From contig QEYB01001312.1 in assembly GCA_017562135.1 (NCBI GenBank), forward strand, positions 2,108,001 through 2,172,000: a DNA stretch of 64,000 nt, read 5' to 3'. The translations under genes and the position numbers were made by a program. The stretch comes from Dipylidium caninum (Eukaryota > Platyhelminthes > Cestoda > Cyclophyllidea > Dipylidiidae). The notes beneath the pieces are model-generated. The model was not told where the DNA came from and did no database searches. It saw only the letters and a list, made by a program, of their open reading frames with translations. Shown here one piece after another: positions 38,201-51,341 of the stretch; position 1 is the stretch's first letter, and the number at the start of each line of letters is the position of its first letter.

Positions 38201-41200
38201 AAGCCACCTTTGTGATATTAACCGCAGACCTTATTTTCGCTCATGCACGCAAATCGCGAAGCAGAATTTCTACTTTCAGCCTGTTAATATGAGTCTAGTT
38301 TTGGCCTCACGATTTTCATCCTTTAACGATGAAATAGGCTTCTTCACCATGTACCTTGCACCACTGAAAATCCCTTTTCTGTCTCCACACACGGAGTTAA
38401 TTTTGGCAACCTTGATGTGCGTGTTCTCATTGTTTCAAACGACGACTGAGCCTTATGCTCCAGAATATCCTCCACACATGTGGGAAAGGTGATGATTTTC
38501 CATTGCTCTGTTCTCCAGTTCTCCTCAGAAGCACCGGAATTTTGACGTATGGAATTTTTTTATAAAACCCGTCGTTTCATAATTGAACGCAACGTGGCAT
38601 GTGACATTTGCGTGCTCCACACCCATGAACTTTGCTCTCGTGTGATTACTCTGGCGCTCCAGGAAAATCCCCGCCGAGTCCTGTTGTCGGGCACGTTTGC
38701 AAGGGAACATGGCCCCAAGAAAGGCAGAATTGGCAGGCCAGCGGACAGCTTCCTCAGTCTCTGGTGATGTTGTGAGAGGCGCCGTAGTCGATGAGCTCGC
38801 CGCTTCCATTGAACGCGCGTGTAAAGTTTCATGGAGGGTGTGTCACCTCTCTCTGCCCCACATTTACCTTGGGGAGTAATTTTACACCTAGGCACACAAC
38901 CAAGTCTTTCCCACTCTAGAATTAACTGCTCTCTAAGTTTTGCCTTATTTGACCACATTCCACACCTGCACCTCGGATAAATTTCGGGGTGTTCACAACA
39001 GACTGATCAGAGCAGAAGCATCCCCCGAAATTCGTCCCTGTTTGGCTTACCTCCGAGTCCCCTTTTCGGCCGTGCTGACGCTCTAAGACGAATACACGGT
39101 GGTGTGGCAGGTCAACTTCTCTCGCACCCCGGAAGGGAAGAATACTTTTAATCACGTGGTCTGAGGCCTGTTTCTCTTCTCTACGACCTTTTGCACAGCG
39201 CACTTCGAATCTGCTCTCTTCGGAGCAATGAGATGTTGAGGAAGAGGGGAAACGATGCCAGAAATTAATTATAATTTTGCTTCCATTTTTGTTAAACACC
39301 GCAGTCTTGGGTGGAACTTGACAAAGTTGACACGCTATATCACCCGAGTCCGCACAGTGGGTGCGTGTGTGTGCATGCATTTAGCATGTAGACGGCCCAT
39401 GTTCCAAAGGCACTGCGACACTTGAGTTTGACTTTGTGTTGGAAATAACACTGCCATTCGCGTCAGACCCACACAAGAAGCTATTAATCAACAAAAAGAC
39501 CTACGGATGCCCAATCAGAAGGAACCGGAATATTTTCAACAGCCGCTATATTCGCTCTTATTCCATTACGTTCACATGACTGAGTTTAAACTACTTATGT
39601 GGGCTCAATGTCGTAAGGCTTCCAAGTTAACTCGACAAAATTCCAAATAACACTAGCTCCTATGCTTCGTTGTTAGGTGTTTGCCCTTAGTTGAACAAGC
39701 AGAGATCGGTTACGACCCTTCAGTGACATCTGCCTGCGGAGGACAACTTGATTTCCCGCAGTGATGTCTCTGTTAGTGAATAGTTTGGTCATATGATTAA
39801 CCTCGGCAGCACGATGAACTCCGTTCCAACTCAGGTTACGAAACAGAAGTCAAAGCTGAACAAGGGAGGACACAAATGGCGGCAGATGTCAGGGATACCT
39901 GCGTTGTCACCGATGTCATTTCATTGAAAAGGCAAGACAATCTTCACTAAACCACCATAGTAGCCCAGACAACAAACGGTCCGCGCTCACCGGTAGCGAA
40001 GCCGGTCTGATCCGGACAACGCGGGCCTGTTTGGTTGGTCCACCCGAGTAACCCGAGGCGAGGGGAGGCGCTGCTCGAAAAATACTTCATCACTTTACTC
40101 TTCTCCTTGCAACCGATTCGTCCTCGATGTAGACTGTTTGAGGCAATGAAGGTTGATACAGCTTGCCCAGAATGAACTCAACCTCACTTGTGTCCTGGCT
40201 AACTCAACATGCCAAAATTTAAGACGTCCTGCTTTAAGCAGCCATGCTTTGGGTGCATTGATGTCGAAAACTTTTTTAACTTTATGTTACCTCTCCATTA
40301 TCCAATGGAGTATACAGATTTCGGTCCTTACGCCGCAGTGCGGATCAACGTCAAGGAGGGAGGCGAAGGGGAAAACCATGCGCGTCAAAACTTGAAGCAG
40401 TCTAAATGATAGGTTGCTATAAATTGTGGAACCCACAAACATGTATACTCGTGCATTTCGCAATTCGCATATCGAAGGTTTTGTGCACAAAAGGAGATAA
40501 GCTGCTCCACGCCGGGAGGCCGGAGCGGCGGTTCCACGTGCTCCAGCAGTCGAGTTTAAGCACAGGCGGCAGGCGACGAGTCCTCGAGAGCCGTGGTCAT
40601 TCGTGTCATGCAGTCGCGAAGTGATCACTGTGAAATTTTTCGTCGAATCAGGCGCACGGATCTCATTGGGTGCGTGGCTGTCGGTGACGATGTCTTCTTT
40701 TCTCCTCTGTCAGGTCCTCCTTTAGCGCGGAGTTGCATCAACGCGTTAGAGAAGGGTGTGATCGTAGCACGCAGAGCCAAACCCACTGCCACCTCTCGGT
40801 AGAGTGGGTGTCTAGCGGACGTCAGAAGGCCTAGCCCTTTTTACAAAATTACATTGCATGAACCTGTGACAGCAGGCATTTGGAAAATGTAACAAACCAA
40901 CCCATTACACCAAGAGACCCACCCGATAGGGTCCCAAGATACGAGAAATTTAACATTTTGGAGCAAACCCTTCCAAAAAACGACTCACCCATACATAAGG
41001 ACACCAGGACGTCCAGACGTCCAGACAGGCCATGAGTGCAAATGGCGCATGGTAGTGCAGCCGCCCCAGTTCCCAAGCATGGCGTAACAGCCCGACTCGA
41101 GACTGGGTCGCGCTCACTTTGCAGTTGAAGCGACTGCTAGCGGGAACATGCTGGCCATAAGATCACATTTGCAGACACCTCAAGGTAAAAAGCGAGCCTC

Positions 41201-42150
41201 TGTGGGACTAAAGCGCCCTGAGTCTTCTCTAACCCATGCAGTACTGGTAATGCATGATCTGCAAGTGGCGTAAAAAGTCGTCCTGCGATTCAATGAGAGG
41301 AGAAAGTTTGAACAACGCAGCCAGACGAAAGTCTAATGGAAGTAGCATCCAAGAGTGAGGGGCAAACGCATCGTCGCTGCGAGTTGGAGCATCTGCGCGG
41401 CGAGGAGAGCAGTCCGTGCACCGGTTTACCTCGGCAACCGAGTGTGTAAGATTGACTGACTGCTCTCCCTCACACCCTGTCATCGGGAGGAAAAGTCAAA
41501 TAGCATGCTAGACTAAAATCAGCGTCAGTAGAATTGAATTTTGTGCATGAGGAGATATGGCTACGTTAAACTGATGTGCACGTGATGTTGTTACTCTATT
41601 TGGCATGACTGCGCCTCTGAACGGTCAAGTTAATGACTAATTTGTAAATACGGAGTGACCTCGATCACATGGAAGTCAGATCTGCAACCCCAAAAATTTT
41701 CTGTCAGCTCAAGCGACTACTACTGAGTTCCCTTTACAGAATCGCCTTAATCTAGAAGTCCTCATTCTTGCTTGATCTGTGCACACAAAGTAAAAGGGAG
41801 TAAGTTTAACAGTGCTATAGTTTTCCTTTCGGTCGGGATCAGGATTTCGCCGAAAAGCATTTCGTTTTGCTTAAAATGTCGTGGGCTAGAGAAAGGAGTA
41901 ATTTAGAAGACCCCGGTATTGCTCTCTTTTGGCCTAAAGGGACTCTGGGATCGACTTCATCAGCGCAACTACAGAGTCTTTTGCCAGAAGTGAAGGAGAC
42001 TCTTATAAATTTTACATCTAGTTAAGGTATGTTCTGTGGTAAAAATTAAGACAGACGAAATATTTGCAATTATCAAAGTGACAGCGGCTCCCTACGTCGA
42101 AGCGTCACATCTGAACAGAGGAGTTAGTCAAGCATGACGATGTATTCCAC
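29300..42150. other. 13 kb intergenic stretch without a recognisable gene
   Basis: Lies between the right arm and gene B. Base composition is mixed, with GC-richer parts around 31500-37500. The longest open frames (- strand 30915-31460, 35033-35479, 38922-39380) are 150-180 codons, overlap frames on the other strand, and resemble nothing known to me. Small repeats: (GT)9 at about 30611, a CA-rich run near 31577-31607, a duplicated 12-mer at about 37805-37830, and a poly-T run near 43860 just beyond. Distant enhancers or 5' non-coding exons of gene B could be here but cannot be seen. Confidence 0.5.
30611..30629 (+). repeat. GT dinucleotide microsatellite
   Basis: About nine uninterrupted GT units. 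Confidence 0.9.
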
Positions 42151-42151
42151 A

Positions 42152-42202
42152 CCAATCACCGCGCAAGACGCATACACATGTCATGCACTCACCTCTGATT
42201 GG
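42152..42202. promoter_or_regulatory. CCAAT boxes upstream of gene B
   Basis: CCAAT at 42152 and ATTGG at 42198, 70-120 bases before the ATG. A good splice-acceptor-like sequence, tattctgcag, ends at about 42236. It would fit spliced-leader addition 35 bases before the start codon if the organism is a flatworm. Both roles are inferred. Confidence 0.4.
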
Positions 42203-42270
42203 CCAACCGCCTGATCTTTGTGTACATATTCTGCAGAAATTCTCTTGTGTGGCATTATGCTAGACAGAAC

Positions 42271-45200
42271 ATGATTGAGAGGAAGTTAAAGGGCAAAGAC
42301 AAAAGCGGTCGCGCAGAGCCGAAGCTGCCTGACGCGGTTATTCCGGAGGGCAACGATGACGACTCCGACATCGTCGTCTCCGATGATAAAATCGTCCACC
42401 CAGTGGCCAACAAGGCTAATGATAAAGACGAAGTAAGCTTTTGCACCGCCGCCTTGCCGGGATGCGCTGAAATATTTTATTGGACATGTCAGCTGCAAGA
42501 ATTTCAAATGCAATTTAGACGTAGACGTAGCGAAAATCTGATTATCCGCCCTTATTTTATATTTTCCTGCCTATTTTCTCACTTTTCATTATCCCTTTCT
42601 TTTGGTCTTCCTTTATTTGAGCAAATGCCACAGTAACTGTTGAAATACTGAATTTTTTATATTCTCAAAAGTCTGACTGTGGCAAGGCGCTTTCATACAC
42701 TGCCTCCCCCCATTTTTCACTCATTCGCCAGAGTATTTCATGTCATATTGGCATAAGATAAAATATTAAAACGTTTCGAGACCACCTCCTCGAGAACTTT
42801 AATATTGTTACCTTTGTCGTTCAAATTGCCTACTCCGTCCGCACTACCTTTTTTCCAGCCACAATATCACTCCGATCAGGTAGAGGTCTGTTTTATGCCT
42901 CTGCGACGTTTTCCGTCTTTTATGCCTCGGCTCGAGTTGGTACGCAGTTTCCCATGCGATCCGACCGGGCTTTGCAAAAAAAATAGCCTCGATTGAAAGT
43001 CGGGTTGACTTTTAAATCAACTTAACTGAATTTGCAGTGAAAATGTCTGCTCAGGGCACCTTTGCTGAGCTCTGCCTGTCCACTTGACCGGTCCTACACT
43101 AGCGAGAAGATAGTTGCGGTTGTTGCTGTCATTTTTATCATATCCCTTTCTATTATTATTTTATTAATATTATTGACAGTATTTTGCGCATCTTTACCAC
43201 CGAATCTATCATTTCCTCCCAACCCAAAAGTGCATCTCACAGGGCTGTCTAACTGAGCTTATCACTAGGCAGGGCCTTTGAAGCTTAGCTGATTAAAGGT
43301 GCGTACAAAGTCAGTGCTCCGCTAATTAACTCCTCCTGTTTTTTTCACAATACGATAAATTTAAATGCAAAAGCGCCATGCGGCGTAGTTGAGCCCGGGG
43401 TGGTGATGTAAAGTTGCGATACTCCCATTTCCGCATCACAGTCATTTTGCACTTTAGTCACCTTCAAAGGGCTTTTGCTAGGCGAATTAAAATAGAAGAC
43501 TCGCACCTGTAGAAGATGCCCCCCTTTCCTTTCGGCTGATTATCAAATTCTACTTCCCTTTACACGCATGCCTGGAACGTGGCTTCCATGCTCTCTACCG
43601 TTAGCGACCCTGTGCTCGCCTGAACATCGGAGTAAGCTTGCCTAGTGGCTGCAGTTAATGACATTAACATGCCAAACGCCTGGTCTAAGCAACACAGCAA
43701 ACACTAGGGGGCGAAAGGAGTCGAGACGTTGTCAGTAGTTCATCGTGTCAAAGGAGCCTGTCGAGCCGGCCTCACCGACATCAATGCTTAGTGGACCCCT
43801 TCTTTTGGAACTGACCCATCGATGACCGAGAGACATCAGCCCTGTCCCCACCCGCCCCTTTTTTTTTTCCTCCCTTACTAGCATGCTTTTGTCGATGTCG
43901 TTGACTATTTAACCGGACCTCGAGTTTTACTTCAAGTGTTTTAGCTTGTCAACCTGTAGAATTAGTGATGAAATAAATAGAAAGATGAACTAGAAGTCTT
44001 TGGATCACAATTGGTGTCATTGTAAATGGCCCTCCCTAATCACGTCCGCGTTTCCATTCTGTTACTTCCACCACCGTCGCCGGTCATGGACGCCGTGTGT
44101 ATTCAGGCTAGTGAACTGACCCAACCAGTGACAAAACTATGTCAGGACTCTCACATTTAACCCTTCAACCATGTTACGTGCCGAATAAGCAATACGTTTA
44201 CTCTCATAAGCGTAACACGACACGAAGTTAGGCGTTGAACTCATCGGATGTGCGAACAGCGGCTTGAAGCCCCGGAGAGTCATGATTACAACCTCGTGAT
44301 ATCGCGTGACGACTGCGCCGCCCTCTGCTGCCCTGTCGCACCTCTTTCGACTTGTTATTCGACAGACTCGGGCGACACTTTCTATTTGTGCAGCAAGGCG
44401 GTGGAGACGAGACCCCGTCTGCGCCAAATGACCTCTGAACATGGGGGACTTTGTCGCCTTCCAACAGTCCAACGGATTACGAAGAAGGGCGGCAGAGGCG
44501 CTAGTAGGGGCTGTTTTGTTATGAGAAGCTCGAAAAGTGCCTGTGGCGGCATTATGATGCTGCCGCTGGTCTTTTCACCAAGTCCGTCTCGGCGAATAGC
44601 GACATCGCTACTGAGAATCATACTGCTTTCTGGCGATAAAGCATGAATGCTGGCCATAAACGGAAGCGTCAAATTGTCAGTCACTCGTATTTAACAGGCC
44701 TTCCACAATTTTGACGACACCGTCTTTCCTTATGCTCCCTCGCAGAGGCCAAAATTCTTAGAGAACCTTTGCACCAGCATCATCTTGCCTTTGCCAAGTG
44801 TGCACCAGCACTCCTGTCTCTTCCGGGAAGGACAGGTCGTGTGTTTGGCAGGCGTTGCTTATTAGACTCTGCACAATGCTCCGAATTCGTAACTTCGACA
44901 CAACGTCACAACTCCAATGACTCCATCTTTTGAGCACTAAAGTTGAAAGTGTGTGTGGCTTCTAACCAGATATAAAATGACATTTTCTCTGTTCAGGCTG
45001 TCGATATCGAAGCTAACAACCAGGATGCCGGAGACCGAGGTGGCTGGGGCCATAAGATTGAGTTCCTTCTCTCCTGCATCGCCTTCGCCGTCGGTTTGGG
45101 CAATGTTTGGCGTTTTCCTTACCTCTGCTTCAAAAATGGTGGAGGTGAGATTAACATTCTGCGTTTAAACTTGGTTCCTAACTTTCACTGTTGCCATATG

Positions 45201-48200
45201 AATGAGGCTGCATAGGTAAAATGTGCACACATATTTCGTATGAAAAGAGAGAACGTGTTGTTGAATCTCTTCGTAATGCATTTTAGGAGCCTTTCTGGTG
45301 CCCTATGTGATCATGCTTGTTTGCTTGGGTCTTCCGATCTTCTTCCTGGAATTCGCTTTCGGACAATTCGCTAGTCTGGGACCCATCTCCATCTGGTCGA
45401 TCAGTCCACTCTTTAAAGGTTCTTCTCTTAACGCGCTGCACCCACAGAAAGTGCTGCCGGCATTTGGGGTCCACTTTGCCCCCTGCTCAGCCCTAATGCT
45501 TTATACTCTTTGCAGGAGTTGGCTACGCAATGACAACAGTCTCGTGGTACATTTCCCTCTACTACAATGTTATCATTGCCACTGCATTTTTCTACCTCTT
45601 CGCGTCTTTCAACTCGTACTTGCCCTGGTCCACGTGCGACAACGAGTGGAACAACATTTCGACTTGCCAAGGCATTGGTAAGCAGCTGCTACCACCGGCT
45701 TGTCCACCCTCCCAGCCACTTGTTTGCCCGCTGTTGTGATTATTTCATTGCAAATAGTAACAGTTGAGTCGTTAACACAGCCACTGTTCTGAACTGTTTA
45801 TAGGCGACCCCGCACCACCCCTCGCGAATCAGTCCTCGTCGCCGGCGGTGGAGTACTACAAGTAAGGCATTCCATTCGATGCTCTACGAAGTGTTAACTT
45901 TGCCACCGCAGCAGTCTCCACTCTGTACTCTCACTGTGCCCCACCCCCAAAACGTCACTTTTTTACATTCTTCCAGTAATTTCGTACTAAGTAAGTCGGA
46001 CGGTTTCGAGCACTTCGGCACTCCCGTGTGGCGCCTTACCCTCTGCCTCCTCTTCGCGTGGGTCGTCGTGGTCGTCAGTTTGATCAAAGGCATACAGTCA
46101 CTCGGCAAGGTGGGTCTCCTCTCGCTCTCTCTTATCACCAATTTAGTCTACAAGTACGAACAACGTTACTTTTGGCTTTTAGGTGTCCTACTTCACCGCT
46201 ATCTTCCCTTACATCATGCTAACGATTCTTCTGGTCCGAGCAGCTACCTTGGAGGGTTCGCTAGAAGGCGTTAAGTATTATGTTACGCCAGATTTCTCGC
46301 GGCTGACAGATCCTACTGCATGGATAGACGCGGCCACACAGATAATATTCTCCCTGAGTTGCTGTAACGGTGGTTTGATTGCAATGTCGAGTTACAACAA
46401 ATTCAAAAATAATTGCTATAGGTTAGTGACTTTGTTTTCCCACAAAAGGCACTTCCTCGTGATGTAATCTGTCAACTCCTTCCTTACTTAATCTACTTTG
46501 GTTCTTCTGCAGAGATGCAGTCCTGGTGGCCACGATCAACTGCCTTACCTCTGTGTTCGCTGGCTTTGTTATTTTCTCTACGCTGGGCTTCATGGCTCAT
46601 GCCAAGAACGTTCCCGTGCCTGATGTTGTTGAGTCCGGTAGGTGAAAAACAGGCACTATGCATCCACTTGTGTATCAAGCATTGCTTATTTTCGATCTGG
46701 TAACATCTATTCTTAGAGTAACCGTTTAACTAAGGTGTTCAAGTAGGCTTTGAATCAGGTCCAGACATTGGAAAGCGTCGGGAAGAACAGTGGTAGGAGG
46801 TGTAGGAGGGGGAGGCGTTTCCTTTCTCTTTAAACTTTGCAAAAGCCCACATTTTCGCGGCGCAGCTTCGTTCGCTGCGAGGGAGAGGGAGGGAGGGAGG
46901 GAGGCGGTTGGGTGGACGACGCTCTGTGAAGCTACGATCTGCGGCTCATTGAACGCCGGTTGTCAACGCACTTTCAGGACGTGTAACAAGCGATCAGCTA
47001 ATCCTTCAACCGCAAGGTCAATTGCCCTCCTTCACTGCGACAACATGGAGCACTAATGTCGACGTCAATACGATCATCAAAACGAGCATTCATGTAGTCC
47101 TATATGTGAGAGTGGCAGCCATTTTCGCGACTTCATAGGCAAAAATCACCTCAACTTATTCTTATACAATAGGAGATTATCAAACCTCTCACAATAAAGA
47201 ATTTTGTGGACCTTCTACTTCGTAATACTACCTTTATCTTGCTTTAAAGCTGACTCAGAAACACCGCAAGGGGCCAATGGGCTCGAGTTTATGCATTGCA
47301 TTTATAATTTTAGGCCCAGGCCTAGTGTTTATGGTTTATCCGGAGGCGCTCAATCAGATGCCAGTTCCCGTTCTTTGGTCCATTCTCTTCTTTTTAATGT
47401 TGGTCTCACTCGGTTTGGGGAGCGAATTGCCTTATGTTGAAACGGTACTCTCCGGTTTCCAAGATGAATTTCGTCGTTACAACTTTCTCCGTACCTGGAA
47501 ATCTCAGTTCCTTTTTCGGTATGTCGCATCATTTTAGTGGTGATAACAGATGCTACTTATAATTGTCAGTAGGCAACGCTAGAACACAAAGTCGGAAAAG
47601 ATATTGCGTCCCACTCTTAAGATTTTAATTTTTCCATTTTTTTCACATTTTAAGAGTCGTCTTGTGCTCTATCAACTTTCTAATCACCCTTCCCATGGTT
47701 TGTCCTGCTGGCGTTTACCTCGTCAACTTGGTCGACAACGTCATGTCGGGCTATCCCGTATTAATCATTTGCCTGGTAGAGCTCATTGTCATATCCTACG
47801 TTTATGGTGAGTGGGCTGCCATAAAATGAGTTGGAAAAAGTGTGATTAACCTCTAAATCTCTTTTACTCAAATTTTAGGCATTAAACAGTTCATGAGGGA
47901 CGTAAAACTAATGATTGACTCCAAACCTAACTGGTATTGGAGAATTTGTTGGATGGGTGTTTCGCCTCTAATGGTGGTGGCGTTGATAATCTTCATGATC
48001 GTGGGTGGAAGTAAATACCACCTTGGGAATTATATCTATCCCGAAGGTATTCAAGTTATGGGTCAGCTGATCGCCATTGTTCCGGTTCTCGAGATCGTTG
48101 TCTGGTTCGTCTACAAATACTGCCGTGATGGCGGATGGATTGTAAGTATTATCGCCTTATTTGGATTCATAATCGAGTCAACATTTCTGCATTCATATCT

Positions 48201-49637
48201 TGGTCTTAAATACAACATTTTTAATTGTTTTCCGATACAAAATGTTATGAGCGATAGCTTGTAAAATTGTTTTTCATTCAAGATAAGTCGTACACAATTT
48301 TAATTGTCACGTCATGTGAGCAACCTATTTGTTAAAAATTTTCAATTTCATCTCATAGCCATTGATTATCCTTAAAGCCCAATCCTAGTCTCTCATTTGC
48401 ATTCGTTACATATTTGGTCATAGCTTCTGCGTGAATTTTCGAAGCCTGTTTCTAACTGGGGTCCTGCCGAGGACGAGCACCGTACAGAGTTTTTGCAGGG
48501 CATCTGCGAGCGTACCCTGGGCTACGTGCCCTCCGATGTGAAAGCGACAGGCGATGAAGGCAGTGAGGGCGATGAAGGAAGAGAGGAAGGCGGTCCCTAC
48601 CTCAATACGTCGCAAGTTTGGAGCACCGGCGTCGGGGGCAGTACTGCAGCACTACGCACGGCTGCCTCCTGTCAGGCCCTACACTCTCTCCTCAACGAAG
48701 GCGAATTCTACCAGAGCAAATTGAGTATCGCCGGGAAGATGGCCGAATTGCACACTAAGGATCTCGTTAAACAGGGCGTCCCTATCGAACTTATTGCTTC
48801 TAGCGATCGAGTGAGTTTTCTCCACTGGCACCACTCCACCGACCTAACGATTATATCATATTTCTTCTCCACCACTTTGCAAAATGGTTTTACTAAAATC
48901 ACTAGTAAAGTTTCAGTATCACGATTAACTGAATAAGTGGGACATCTATCAGAAATAATCTCTCTCCCTTTAAAATAAGAAATGCGCTTTAGGAAGTAAA
49001 ATACCACTGAACCATGAGTGTTTTTGGTTATTTATTGTCTTAGAGGTAAACGTCGCCTGTAGGTTGCCGTACCCTCCTTAGCGAAAGACGGCAAAATTTT
49101 CTCTTATAAAACATTATTTAAAGAATCAATGTTGATAGAGTCAACTTTGCCTCAAAATACATGACTTCAGGCTAAAAAAAACAATACCGATTGGGGTGAC
49201 AAACATTACATTTCTGCTCACTCTTCATACACATTGAGGTGTGCTGGATAAGGAAATTATTGTCGTGAGGAAACTCTAAGGACGTTGGGGCTAAAGTCGG
49301 TTGTTCTTCAAAATCCCATATCATCCGTTACAAATACAAATCAGATTAAATTAAACAGAATACTTTAAATCTACAAATCACACAATTAAGGATACTAATT
49401 GGGCATAGGGGAAATCGAAGCAATGTTTTTTTACCTTTGCAGCTGAAACTATTGACTAACTCGACGGATGAATTGAGAGGTATCGGCGAGCCGGATGGAG
49501 AAAGTGGGAGCCATGCTACAGAAAGTGAGAATTATGAAGGGGAAATAATAGGTGCCGATAAGAAGGGGCTAAAGATGTCACATATCCTGCGACGGAAACG
49601 ACATAAGAATAGCACCAGTGATGACGTTTTTGAGTAA
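42271..49637 (+). CDS. SLC6 sodium/chloride-dependent amino-acid transporter, gene B (tandem paralogue of gene A)
   Basis: Exons: 42271-42432, 44997-45144, 45287-45418, 45516-45677, 45804-45861, 45977-46109, 46183-46421, 46513-46637, 47314-47518, 47655-47806, 47879-48141, 48424-48810, 49443-49637. Predicted 786 residues, no frame breaks. An acidic, hydrophilic N-terminus of 70 residues leads to TM1 with GLGNVWRFP (87-95). [26 protein letters not shown] (loop 2 cysteines and a glycosylation site), [10 protein letters not shown] and YPEALNQMP follow. The TM8 exon has [11 protein letters not shown] where gene A has [11 protein letters not shown]. The long cytoplasmic tail includes [10 protein letters not shown], an acidic DEGSEGDEG patch and [11 protein letters not shown], shared with gene A. 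Exon sizes 132, 133, 239, 125, 205, 152 and 263 and all phases equal those of gene A. Glycine-like substrate is inferred. The start is the first in-frame ATG. Confidence 0.92.
42433..44996 (+). other. Gene B intron 1
   Basis: 2.6 kb between the hydrophilic N-terminal exon and the TM1 exon; GTAAGC donor, TTCAG acceptor. Contains a poly-T run near 43860. No gene recognised in it. Confidence 0.55.
46638..47313 (+). other. Gene B intron 8
   Basis: 0.7 kb, containing a GGGA purine repeat at about 46880-46904. Otherwise unremarkable. Confidence 0.6.
48811..49442 (+). other. Gene B intron 12
   Basis: 0.6 kb AT-rich intron separating the two tail exons, in the same position as the intron between gene A exons 12 and 13. 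Confidence 0.65.
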
Positions 49638-49699
49638 TTTTTAGCCGTCACGTCACATCGTCGTCTTTAACGCAGCTGCGACAGAACTTATTTTGGTGT

Positions 49700-49705
49700 A
49701 TTAAA
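49700..49705 (+). terminator. ATTAAA polyadenylation-type hexamer after gene B
   Basis: A common variant hexamer 63 bases after the gene B stop codon, followed by a T/C-rich stretch. A plausible 3' end signal. Confidence 0.4.
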
Positions 49706-51240
49706 CAACACTTCCTTCCCCCCTCATCCCTTCTTGTAGCCCCGTCAAAGAACTCAGCCCTTCATCGGCGTTATAGCCTTGAACTGTAATTTTAGAGACT
49801 CTAACAGACAAAGTGTCCTCTTAGATATGCAAGGTGTATCCATCCACACCACTCTAACCCTGCTCATTGTTCGAGATTTTTATGATTGTCTTTGCCACCT
49901 GTACCATTATTATGCTGGTTATTATATATGCGCACGAGGGAATTTAGGTACGTGAGTATGTATGAACGGTAGAATGTTGTACGGGGAGTTCATATGCCAA
50001 AATGCATGCCGCGATCAAGGAAAAATGAGCGGATTTCTTTGATAGTTAGGATAGGATTCCGGAGACGGTAAATACCATACGATCAGACCGGCTCTGTTCT
50101 CCAGAAAATTAGGTGGTCATTCTCCACCTAAAATCAGGTTTCCAAAAGATGGCCACCTAAACCGTCAGTTTATAAATAGAATATAAATGTCTAAGTTTCG
50201 TGCTGCCGTAGGATCCTTAATAATGTGTTATAGACTTGGAAGCCTGACCTTAGATATTCATATAAATAGCTATTCCGTACAATTTAAAACAAAGAATCTC
50301 CTGCAATTTATTAACATAAATACAGCAACAAAGTAAAATAATCGCAAAAATCTCGTCTAAAAATTAGTATAAACCCAAAATGCAGCGTGACTGTGAAGTA
50401 GTACCCCGTACAGGGCACGGTTTTCGACATTAAATCGCAGATGTTTTAGTTGGTTACCTGCTAACGCGCGGGGCTACCCCAGATGTTGCGTTCTTTGTGG
50501 CCAGACGTTTTGTCTACGGTGCCTTCATTGTCATGGCCTCGATTCCTCGATTCAATGTGACTGGCCGTTATCGTATGCCATCATTATTTTAACCTTTTTT
50601 GGAAGGCGAAAATGAAGAATCTTCGACTAAAAATGGTAACCGCTTTTTTGCTGGAGGGGATACGGTCGGTACGAACCTGACTCGTAGTGAGGAAAACAAA
50701 GGCCGTCCTGTTACAGCTAGCTCTCAGGTAACCGTGATATAAGAACCGACACAAGTCACTTAATCGACTTTCACGGACTGTTATTTGATTATGTTGTACT
50801 TGTGGGGGTAATATGCCCAGTGGAGTTCTCGAGTCCCTACAATCACACGCGTGCTTTACAAAAGCTTGTGTGCTACCTCTTTTATGCGTGGCTTAGTTGC
50901 AATGACGGTAGTGTTGTTATTAGGAGTCTTAGGATGAAGTTGAGCATTAATTTTGAAATGTGCTTTTTCGCGCTTAGAGGACTTTATATTGTCTTCATTT
51001 CCGATGTTTGATTGACTCTGGGGCAAGATTTTTAGCATTTCATTGGTTTTTGGTCATCAAAGTAAACTATCATTTCCAGAGATTTCGTTAGACTAAAAAC
51101 TAACGTACTTACCGATTTTATCCGGCTGCTCTACTTCCCCTTCACTTGGGATGACAGTAGTTTCCAAGGCGGAAAGTTTCGTGTCATTTGAGAATTGTTT
51201 TCTGATACTGTGTGCTGCTCCCTAACGATCATGGCTTGCT
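49706..51240. other. Intergenic between gene B and the septin
   Basis: 1.5 kb, AT-rich, with only short unsupported open frames. Nothing recognised. Confidence 0.55.
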
Positions 51241-51247
51241 CGAAATC

Positions 51248-51272
51248 ATTTGCATAAGCTCTTCATGATTGG
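51248..51272. promoter_or_regulatory. Octamer and CCAAT motifs upstream of the septin
   Basis: ATTTGCAT (51248-51255), the POU-factor octamer in reverse orientation, and ATTGG (51268-51272) lie about 70-95 bases before the septin ATG. Position suggests a proximal promoter; no direct evidence. Confidence 0.3.
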
Positions 51273-51341
51273 CCCTATGCTAATTGAGCTTATTCAAAGC
51301 CTACTAACACGCACTCAAGTACATACACAACGGTTAGTGTA

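Noticed and set aside
38922..39380. 152-codon - strand frame
   Set aside because: No family resemblance; probably chance in a stop-poor patch.
45298..45681. Single 127-codon frame as a separate gene
   Set aside because: It is gene B exon 3 read through its intron; splicing to exon 4 keeps the SLC6 frame.
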